Shown piece by piece: positions 1 through 5,738 of a stretch of 10,739 nucleotides of DNA. The stretch comes from an uncultured Flavobacteriaceae bacterium. Its GTDB lineage: Bacteria > Bacteroidota > Bacteroidia > Flavobacteriales > Flavobacteriaceae. The position numbers and the translations under genes were made by a program. The stretch is taken from NCBI GenBank assembly GCA_913044085.1, contig CAJWNW010000054.1:1-10739 (forward strand), given 5' to 3'. The notes beneath the pieces are model-generated. The model was not told where the DNA came from. It worked only from the letters and a program-made list of their open reading frames with translations, and made no database searches. Each line of letters begins with the position of its first letter. The first letter of the stretch is position 1.

Positions 1-149
1 GGTCCGTGACCGATTTTCTTTTTATGGATTTTAACTTTGCCAGGACTGGTATTTTTAACCTCGCTGATTTGTCTGTAACCACAGGAATGGTTCTAATTTT
101 AATATCGACTTTCAAAGAAAAAAACAGAAAATCAAAACCTCTACCCTAA
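1..149 (+). CDS. lspA: Lipoprotein signal peptidase LspA (signal peptidase II), C-terminal fragment
   Basis: The gene is cut by the left edge; the first full codon is at position 3 and the stop is TAA at 147-149, leaving 48 residues. The visible peptide starts VTDFLFMDF and continues through FNLADLSVTTG into a hydrophobic helix (MVLILI) and a basic tail (KEKNRKSKPLP). This is the end of LspA: the family has two catalytic aspartates, one in a V-x-D-F motif and one in FNxAD, and both are present 18 residues apart, followed by the last transmembrane helix and a cytoplasmic tail. LspA is an inner-membrane aspartyl protease that removes the signal peptide of prolipoproteins after lipid attachment, so it would process the lipoproteins encoded further right. 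Its last 9 bases overlap the end of the convergent aminotransferase gene. The call rests on a short but characteristic segment. Confidence 0.85.
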   Translation, partial: SVTDFLFMDFNFARTGIFNLADLSVTTGMVLILISTFKEKNRKSKPLP

Positions 150-1292
150 GTATTCTTTTATTGTATTCACGATATAATCGATTTGATTGTCTTCAAGCTC
201 TGTATGCATTGGAAGTGAAAAAACTTCTTTAGATAATTGATTGGTTACTTTAAAATCCGCTTCATCATAACGCTTGCTTTTGTAGGCCTTTTGTTGGTGT
301 AAAGGAATTGGATAATACACCCCGCAAGGAATACCCTTAGCATTTAAATGGGCCACCAAACCATCACGATCCCCATTTTTTAACTTTAAAGTGTATTGAT
401 GAAATACATGACAATCGCAATTATCACAAATATTATCACAATCTGTTCCAGATTTGGGAATAACTAAATTTGGATGAATTCTAAAAGCTGTATTGTATTT
501 TTTAGCCGCATTTCGTCGTGCTTGATTGTAGGAGTCTAGCTTAGGAAGTTTTGCATCTAAAACTGCGGCTTGAATGGAATCTAAGCGGGAATTAACACCA
601 ACCACATCATGGTGGTAACGTTTGTACATTCCATGATTTACGATGCCTCTAATGGTGTGGGCCAAATCATCGTCGTTTGTGAAAATTGCGCCGCCGTCTC
701 CGTAACATCCTAAGTTTTTAGATGGAAAAAAAGAGGTGGATGCAACGTCTCCCAATGTTCCAGCCTTGGCTTTAGACCCATCAGAGAAGCTATAACTTGC
801 TCCAATCGCTTGGGCATTATCTTCAATTACAAAAAGGTTGTTGTCTTTTGCAATCTTTAAAATAGCCTCCATATCGGCACATTGTCCAAACAAATGTACA
901 GGGACAATAGCCCTGGTCTTTGGGGTTATGGCTTTTTTGATGCACTCTATGTCAATATTAAAATTATTTGGGTCTACATCTACTAAAACCGGAGTAAGCC
1001 CCAAAAGTGCAATTACTTCTACGGTCGCGGCAAAAGTAAAATCCGCTGTTATGACCTCATCCCCAGGTTTTAGCCCCACGCCCATCATAGCAATTTGAAG
1101 TGCATCAGTTCCATTAGCACATGGAATGACATGTTTAACCCCTAAATAATTTTCAAGATTTGTTTGAAACTCCTTAACCTTAGGCCCGTTTATAAATGAG
1201 GTCTCATCAATAACTTTTTGAATGGCATTATCTACTGAATGTTTTATGTCTTGATATTGACCCTTTAGGTCAACCATTTGGATTTTTTTCAT
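141..1292 (-). CDS. DegT/DnrJ/EryC1/StrS-family PLP-dependent sugar aminotransferase (WbpE-like)
   Basis: This 383-residue protein has the length expected for family members that transfer an amino group to a nucleotide-linked keto-sugar, making amino sugars for LPS, O-antigen or glycoproteins. It shows the N-terminal VDLKGQY and CANGTDALQ segments, PGDEVITADFTFAAT, VHLFGQCAD, the PLP-contacting EDNAQ (D158), and SFFPSKNLGCYGDGGA with the probable Schiff-base lysine K192. VGVNSRLDSIQAA (about 233-244) and YYPIPLH near the C-terminus are also typical. The pattern resembles WbpE, which aminates UDP-3-keto-GlcNAcA, but the substrate cannot be fixed from sequence. A 2,3-diamino-sugar role of the GnnB type in lipid A is an alternative, suggested only by the neighbouring waaA. 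An extra Cys-rich stretch (C286, C290, C293, C295, H296, H299) lies just before the QYTLK strand. The ATG at 1292 fits the conserved N-terminus. Family confidence is high, substrate confidence low. Confidence 0.9.
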   Translation of the reverse strand: MKKIQMVDLKGQYQDIKHSVDNAIQKVIDETSFINGPKVKEFQTNLENYLGVKHVIPCANGTDALQIAMMGVGLKPGDEVITADFTFAATVEVIALLGLTPVLVDVDPNNFNIDIECIKKAITPKTRAIVPVHLFGQCADMEAILKIAKDNNLFVIEDNAQAIGASYSFSDGSKAKAGTLGDVASTSFFPSKNLGCYGDGGAIFTNDDDLAHTIRGIVNHGMYKRYHHDVVGVNSRLDSIQAAVLDAKLPKLDSYNQARRNAAKKYNTAFRIHPNLVIPKSGTDCDNICDNCDCHVFHQYTLKLKNGDRDGLVAHLNAKGIPCGVYYPIPLHQQKAYKSKRYDEADFKVTNQLSKEVFSLPMHTELEDNQIDYIVNTIKEYLG

Positions 1293-1330
1293 AGTAATTT
1301 ACATTCGATACTTTAAGTTAATAACCAATG

Positions 1331-1338
1331 CAAAAATA
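1331..1338 (-). promoter_or_regulatory. Candidate -7 promoter element (TATTTTTG) for the aminotransferase gene
   Basis: On the minus strand these bases read TATTTTTG, an exact match to the Bacteroidota -7 consensus TAnnTTTG. A start of transcription a few bases downstream would leave a leader of roughly 30 nt before the ATG at 1292. No TTG at the usual -33 distance is visible; the nearest one (1348-1350) is too close. In an AT-rich intergenic region this match could be chance. Confidence 0.4.
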
Positions 1339-1378
1339 CAAAATTAGCAAGGCGTAAATGCTAAAATTAAGATAAAGA

Positions 1379-2650
1379 ATGTATTTTTGTTTAAAACCAC
1401 ACTCTTTGACTGTAGTCTACAATTTTGCAATTCAGCTGGTTAACGCTCTGCTTCCAGCTTTAGGTCTCTTTAATGAAAAGATTAAAAAAGGGGTCATAGG
1501 GCGCAAAAAAACCCTTAACTTTTTACTCAAAAACATTGGTGAAAGCGATACTGTTTTTTGGTTTCACTGCGCTTCTTTGGGGGAGTATGAGCAAGGCCTT
1601 CCGGTTTTTAAAAATCTTAAATTATTATACCCCCAAGCAAAAATTGTACTTACCTTTTTCTCTCCCTCAGGCTATGAGATTAGACAAGAAAACCCCATCA
1701 CACCTTTAGTTGTTTATCTTCCTTTGGACACCAAAAAAAATGTGAACTTATTTTTAAAGGGTGTCAGGCCAAGTTTGGTTATTTTTGTGAAATATGAGCT
1801 TTGGCCCAATTATTTATTAGCTCTTAAAAGCCATTCTGCAAAAGTTTTTTTAATCTCAGCCTTATTCAGACCTCAGCAATATTTTTTCAAATCCTTTCTC
1901 AAAAAATGGCGGCAATTACTGTTCAGCTTTGATCATATTTTTACTCAAGACAAAGAGTCAAAAGCACTGCTGAAAGGGGTCGGATTCAACGAGGTAACCG
2001 TTTCGAACGATACGCGCTTTGACCGTGTTTCAAGTCAATTGGAGCAAAATAACACATTGGAGTTTGTAGAAGGTTTTATTGACAACAAAACATGTATTGT
2101 TGCCGGCAGTACATGGCCAGAAGACCATGCAATTTTGGGGGCCTATATCAAAGCGGCAAAAGGGAATTTAAAATTTATCATTGCCCCACACAAAATTGAA
2201 AAACAAGGCATTCAAAAACTTAAAAACACTTTAGGAGACAAAGCTGCTTTGTACACAAATTACAATCCAGAAACACTTTCTACAAAACAAGTCTTAATTA
2301 TTGATACCATAGGCCTTTTAACTAAACTGTACCACTATGCCGCGGTTGCTTATATTGGTGGTGGCATGGGAACAACAGGGCTGCACAATACTTTAGAAGC
2401 TGCCGTCTTTAGTGTTCCCATTATCATTGGAAAAAATTATGAAAGATTCCCAGAAGCAAAAGCCATGTTAGATCTTGGTGGGTTGGTAAGTGTTCAGGAT
2501 GCTTCCAGCTTTAAAAAATCTTTAGATGTTTTTGTAGAAGATGAAAACTTGAGACATTCATGTGGTCAGAAGAACAAAGAATACATTGATAAAAACAAAG
2601 GCGCTACGGCTTTAATTACTGAAAAGATAACGACACAGAGTACTATATAG
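1379..2650 (+). CDS. waaA: 3-deoxy-D-manno-octulosonic acid (Kdo) transferase WaaA/KdtA
   Basis: This is a GT30 glycosyltransferase that adds Kdo from CMP-Kdo to the lipid A precursor at the cytoplasmic face of the inner membrane. From the ATG at 1379 it is 423 residues. Visible hallmarks are an N-terminal hydrophobic anchor (about 12-30), FNEKIKKGVIGRK, HCASLGEYEQG with the probable catalytic base E69, FFSPSGYE, YLPLD, FVKYELWPNYL, AGSTWPEDH (242-250), APHKIEKQ, DTIGLL, and the donor-site signature GGGMGTTGLHNTLEAA (327-342). The start is uncertain. The family usually begins close to the L-Y-N-x-x-I segment, here VVYNFAI, so TTG at 1406 (414 residues) may be the true start; a TAnnTTTG element directly after the ATG supports that. 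The gene is divergent from the aminotransferase and its stop overlaps the stop of the convergent GH16 gene by 8 bp. Confidence 0.95.
   Translation: MYFCLKPHSLTVVYNFAIQLVNALLPALGLFNEKIKKGVIGRKKTLNFLLKNIGESDTVFWFHCASLGEYEQGLPVFKNLKLLYPQAKIVLTFFSPSGYEIRQENPITPLVVYLPLDTKKNVNLFLKGVRPSLVIFVKYELWPNYLLALKSHSAKVFLISALFRPQQYFFKSFLKKWRQLLFSFDHIFTQDKESKALLKGVGFNEVTVSNDTRFDRVSSQLEQNNTLEFVEGFIDNKTCIVAGSTWPEDHAILGAYIKAAKGNLKFIIAPHKIEKQGIQKLKNTLGDKAALYTNYNPETLSTKQVLIIDTIGLLTKLYHYAAVAYIGGGMGTTGLHNTLEAAVFSVPIIIGKNYERFPEAKAMLDLGGLVSVQDASSFKKSLDVFVEDENLRHSCGQKNKEYIDKNKGATALITEKITTQSTI
1382..1389 (+). promoter_or_regulatory. Candidate -7 promoter element (TATTTTTG) for waaA
   Basis: These bases read TATTTTTG, an exact TAnnTTTG match, on the strand of waaA. 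They directly follow the most upstream possible ATG (1379-1381). If this element is used, that ATG is not transcribed and translation must begin further in, for example at TTG 1406. No -33 TTG is visible upstream, so the support is the -7 match plus the improved protein N-terminus. Confidence 0.35.
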
Positions 2651-3416
2651 GAGCCTTATGAACTTTGATGTAGTCAATAATAAATTCTTGAGGGAAAATA
2701 GTGTCGTCTACTTCAAATCCACCAAAATGGCCGCCTATTGCTAAGTTTAATATCAAGTAAAACGGTTTATTAAAAGGCCAAATGTCATTGGACTTCTCTT
2801 CAGGAGCAAAAGTATATACAATATCATTGTCAATTGAAAATTGAATCTGATTTTTGTCCCAATTCATTTTATAAATATGAAAACCATCCTCAATATTATT
2901 TACCCTTGTTATTTTAGTGTTTTTTGAAATTCCATAACTGTCTGTTGTATGTAAGGTGTTATGAATTTCACCCGGCAATCTCCCGACATATTCCATGATG
3001 TCTATCTCTCCACATCCAGGCCAATAATTTTCATCTATATCATGACCTAACATCCATATAGCGGGCCAAACACCTTTACCTCTAGGAAGTTTTGCCTTAA
3101 CCTCTACAGTTCCGTACTGAAATTCAATCTTATCCTTAGTGGTAATACGCCCCGAAAAATATCGGTTGTTTTTATTTGTGGCTTTGATGACTAATTTTTC
3201 ATTTCTAAGAAAAATATTTTCTTTTGTATAATTCTGATATTCCTTATTCCCCCAACCGCAAAGCTCAGGACATCCATTTCCTAGCTCATAATTCCAATGG
3301 TTAAGGTCCAAAATTGTATCATTAAAATTGTCCATGAAAATAACAGATTCCTCAGGATTTTTATCTCTTTTTTGGACAAATAAAAACATCAGTAAAAGTA
3401 GTAATCTTAGAATCAT
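2643..3416 (-). CDS. GH16 endo-beta-1,3-glucanase (laminarinase type), no lipobox
   Basis: The 257-residue protein is a single GH16 beta-jelly-roll catalytic domain (about 25-255). The active site reads GEIDIME, with E137 the expected nucleophile, D139 the supporting aspartate and E142 the acid/base; this beta-bulge form plus WPAIWMLG (117-124) is typical of GH16 laminarinases. W55-G-N-x-E and LNLAIGG near the C-terminus are also family features. Cysteines C49 and C53 sit in the GCPELCGWGN loop. The N-terminus is hydrophobic (RLLLLLMFLF, 4-13) and is followed by QKRDKN, with neither a lipobox cysteine nor an obvious AxA cleavage site; an in-frame TAA two codons upstream of the ATG rules out a longer N-terminus. 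It may be secreted or stay membrane-anchored. It is the last gene of the locus, 32 bp after the other GH16 gene. The likely substrate is laminarin or a related beta-1,3(1,4)-glucan; the exact linkage preference is inferred. Confidence 0.92.
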   Translation of the reverse strand: MILRLLLLLMFLFVQKRDKNPEESVIFMDNFNDTILDLNHWNYELGNGCPELCGWGNKEYQNYTKENIFLRNEKLVIKATNKNNRYFSGRITTKDKIEFQYGTVEVKAKLPRGKGVWPAIWMLGHDIDENYWPGCGEIDIMEYVGRLPGEIHNTLHTTDSYGISKNTKITRVNNIEDGFHIYKMNWDKNQIQFSIDNDIVYTFAPEEKSNDIWPFNKPFYLILNLAIGGHFGGFEVDDTIFPQEFIIDYIKVHKAPI

Positions 3417-3448
3417 TTTTTAGACTGTAGCGATTAAAGTATCATTTA

Positions 3449-4789
3449 TTATTGGTAGACTCGGATGTAATCTACCTCCATAGCATCTACATAGCCTTGC
3501 TGTAAATTTGAATCTATTACACCACCGTTGGTACCGCCCATGGCAACATTAAAAATAAAAAAGAAGTCTTCATTAAATGGAAAATAGGGTTCAACTCCAG
3601 AAATATTCATAGAGAAAAACTCATTGCCATCTAAATATGTTTTAATACTTGTTGGCGTCCATTCCAACGCATATACATGCCAATTTGATGATGTAGAGTT
3701 TGTGGTATTCTCACCATATAGAGCTCTTTCCCCATTCGCTAGCTTCCAGTGCAAAGTAGAGTGAATGCTGTTCTTATTTTCAAACTGTTCCATAATATCA
3801 ATTTCACCACACTGTGGCCACCCAACACCAGGATCCCTAAAATTAGCCCCCAACATCCATAATGCTGGCCATGATCCTTGAACAGATGGCAGCTTCGCAC
3901 GGATTTCTACGCGGCCGTATTTAAATTCAAATTTATCTTCAGTTATGATACGAGCAGATGTATAAGTCCCGTTAGTTTCTTTTCTTACTTTAATCTTTAA
4001 TATACCTGCTTCTTTTCTAACGTTATTAGAACTAGAAGTATATATCTGTTCTTCTTGATTCCCCCATCCACCACCACCGAGTTCTGTAGTCCACTTGGAA
4101 AAATCAATTGAACCTGTTCCGTCAAATTCATCGGACCAAATAAGTACATCGTTATTTCCAGAACCCCCATTGCCTTCAACATTGATTGCTAAATTCGTGA
4201 TTTTGGAAATTGAAGTTCCATCTGCAGCATATGCATAAACATAAAATGGAAACTGGTTAAGTCCTGTGTCTGTAAGTGTAAATGAAAAATCTCCTGTTGT
4301 ATTTTGTGTTTCATCGCCATTATTCCCAATTCTAAAACCATAACTAACAGCATTGTCCGCTGTCGCTGTTCCGTAAAAAATACCTGATCCATCACCACTG
4401 GGATTGTCGTTATCTTCACCTTGAATATTAACCTCAACCACTAAATTTGAAACACCCATGCAACTACACCCGTCAATATTTATGATTGAACTCACAGGTT
4501 CAACCGTTATTGAATTTTGAGTAATTAATGATTTAAATTCATAACATTCATCATTGACACCCCAATTTAGAGTCGTCTCAGAATTTGGATTACCTTCGGC
4601 TGCATCAAATTCAGACTTATTAAAATAAATTAAAGGCTGGTCTGAATCTGACCAACAGCTTTCATATTCATAAACCGTTTCGTTGCTAGGATTACTATTT
4701 GAGGAAGAATCTCCTCCAGAAGAGCAAGAAATTACGGTAGCTGTTACACAAACCGTACAAAGAAAATATAGAATAGCTTTTTTTAGCAT
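3449..4789 (-). CDS. PKD-GH16 lipoprotein, laminarinase-type endo-beta-glucanase
   Basis: I chose the ATG at 4789 (446 residues) because it gives a clean lipoprotein signal: MLKKAILYFL, then TVISC with lipidated C22, then a SSGGDSSSN linker. The ATG 39 bases upstream would put extra residues before the signal and overlaps a hairpin. Next comes an unrecognised region (about 36-115) containing CSCMG, then a PKD-like beta-sandwich (about 118-205) with the acidic-Gly loop DNDNPSGDGSG, then a GH16 domain (about 215-446). GH16 marks are GGWGNQEEQ, WPALWMLG, GEIDIME with E329 nucleophile, D331 and E334 acid/base, and FNVAMGG. It is probably a cell-surface enzyme that cuts beta-1,3-glucan for the SusCD transporter encoded upstream. 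The PKD-like module closely resembles that of the preceding lipoprotein, so the two may share a binding partner or a spacer function. Confidence 0.92.
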   Translation of the reverse strand: MLKKAILYFLCTVCVTATVISCSSGGDSSSNSNPSNETVYEYESCWSDSDQPLIYFNKSEFDAAEGNPNSETTLNWGVNDECYEFKSLITQNSITVEPVSSIINIDGCSCMGVSNLVVEVNIQGEDNDNPSGDGSGIFYGTATADNAVSYGFRIGNNGDETQNTTGDFSFTLTDTGLNQFPFYVYAYAADGTSISKITNLAINVEGNGGSGNNDVLIWSDEFDGTGSIDFSKWTTELGGGGWGNQEEQIYTSSSNNVRKEAGILKIKVRKETNGTYTSARIITEDKFEFKYGRVEIRAKLPSVQGSWPALWMLGANFRDPGVGWPQCGEIDIMEQFENKNSIHSTLHWKLANGERALYGENTTNSTSSNWHVYALEWTPTSIKTYLDGNEFFSMNISGVEPYFPFNEDFFFIFNVAMGGTNGGVIDSNLQQGYVDAMEVDYIRVYQ

Positions 4790-4808
4790 GTCAAAATATA
4801 ATAATGAG

Positions 4809-4826
4809 GCAGATAGCACTATCTGC
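4809..4826. promoter_or_regulatory. Perfect 8-bp inverted repeat (hairpin) between two genes of the operon
   Basis: GCAGATAG and CTATCTGC are separated by two bases, forming a perfect 18-base palindromic stem (or a 7-bp stem with a 4-base loop). It lies in the 57-bp gap between the small PKD lipoprotein gene and the PKD-GH16 gene, just upstream of the chosen GH16 start. On the transcribed strand no T-run follows, so it does not look like an intrinsic terminator; a role in mRNA processing or stability, or an operator, is possible. Confidence 0.4.
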
Positions 4827-4846
4827 ATATTTTTTGAAATTTAATA

Positions 4847-5734
4847 TTATTCTACAACTAAAACAAACCACCAAGTAAACTCATTGGCTCCATCAACTGT
4901 TTTTAGGTACAATTCGTTTTCGTTGTAATCCCAAATTTCGTAAACATGATTGCCTCCAGTATAATAAGTAAAAAAGGCATTACCTGTCAAATTGATAGAA
5001 ACTTGGCCTGGATCTGTAATCACCCAATTATCTGTATAATCTGCAAACTGATAATTTAAAATATCTGCACCATCAACACCACCAGTTCCATTATCTCCCA
5101 AATCAGCAAAGACTTGAGCGGCCCTTCCAAAAATATCATTATTGGTAATGTGATTTATAGTTCCATCAGAATTGATAACCCAACGGTCATCATAAGCGCC
5201 AACACCTGTTTTTTCTTCGGCACTCGCACCATACCATTCACAAGGGATTGTACCACCAACAGGGCCCAATCCAAAGTGATTTGAAACTTCAGATTTTACA
5301 CGCCAGGTTTTAGAACTGCCACCAGTAAGTGCTTGTATAAGTTCTTCTGGGGGGGTGTAAGTGGCAAGAACTTCGATACTAAATGCTGTTGAACTCGCAT
5401 TGCCTGCTGTTCCTGTAGCTAACACAACTATATCATAAGTGTTTACCCCTATGTTGTAAAAAGTTCGTTGAAATACACCAGATGATGAAACTGCCGCGGT
5501 CTCACCATCAATTATAAATTGGTAATTAATAGCGTTGTTAGCAGAGGCAATAAAATGAACTAACCCACTTCCATCTCCGTAGGGATTATTTTCGTCCGCA
5601 CCAACGATATCGAAACTGACTTCTAGATTAGAGGGTGTTGTTATAGGTCCAAATTCATAATTGTCTTGTTCGCATGCTGTAAATACAATAAACGAAAGAA
5701 AAAGAATTGATATATAATATTTTAAGTATTTCAT
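4847..5734 (-). CDS. PKD-containing surface lipoprotein, candidate glycan-binding protein
   Basis: The 295-residue protein begins with a lipoprotein signal (MKYLKYYISILFLSFIVFTAC, C21) and acidic residues right after the cysteine (CEQD), a pattern that in Bacteroidota can mark export to the cell surface. Residues about 36-123 form a PKD-like domain with the loop ADENNPYGDGSG, nearly the same as in the PKD-GH16 protein. Residues about 132-295 form a second domain with KTWRVKSE, GLGPVGG, AYDDRWVINSDG and a C-terminal aromatic FTWWFVL. These match, in diverged form, the duplicated C-terminal module of the protein encoded just upstream (GTWQVASE, GVGPTQG, YYDDSYVFGSDG, WWRYKL). No catalytic motif is seen. 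Its place 4 bp after the SusE-position gene suggests an auxiliary surface glycan-binding protein. Function is inferred from domains and context only. Confidence 0.8.
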   Translation of the reverse strand: MKYLKYYISILFLSFIVFTACEQDNYEFGPITTPSNLEVSFDIVGADENNPYGDGSGLVHFIASANNAINYQFIIDGETAAVSSSGVFQRTFYNIGVNTYDIVVLATGTAGNASSTAFSIEVLATYTPPEELIQALTGGSSKTWRVKSEVSNHFGLGPVGGTIPCEWYGASAEEKTGVGAYDDRWVINSDGTINHITNNDIFGRAAQVFADLGDNGTGGVDGADILNYQFADYTDNWVITDPGQVSINLTGNAFFTYYTGGNHVYEIWDYNENELYLKTVDGANEFTWWFVLVVE

Positions 5735-5738
5735 AATT

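Noticed and set aside
838..1098. Plus-strand open frame of 86 residues inside the aminotransferase gene
   Set aside because: It lies wholly antisense to a strongly conserved coding region and resembles no protein I know.
1348..1350. TTG (minus strand) as -33 element for the aminotransferase promoter
   Set aside because: It lies only 9 bases from the -7 element, much closer than the usual spacing of about 20.
3997..4437. Two short minus-strand open frames overlapping the PKD-GH16 gene in another frame
   Set aside because: They are out-of-frame shadows of a gene whose domains are continuous across the region.
4790..4828. Upstream ATG at 4828 as start of the PKD-GH16 lipoprotein
   Set aside because: It would put 13 residues before a complete lipoprotein signal peptide and its codon overlaps a hairpin; the ATG at 4789 fits better.
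4809..4836. Plus-strand hairpin followed by a T-run as an intrinsic terminator
   Set aside because: No plus-strand gene is transcribed here; on the operon strand there is no T-run after the stem.
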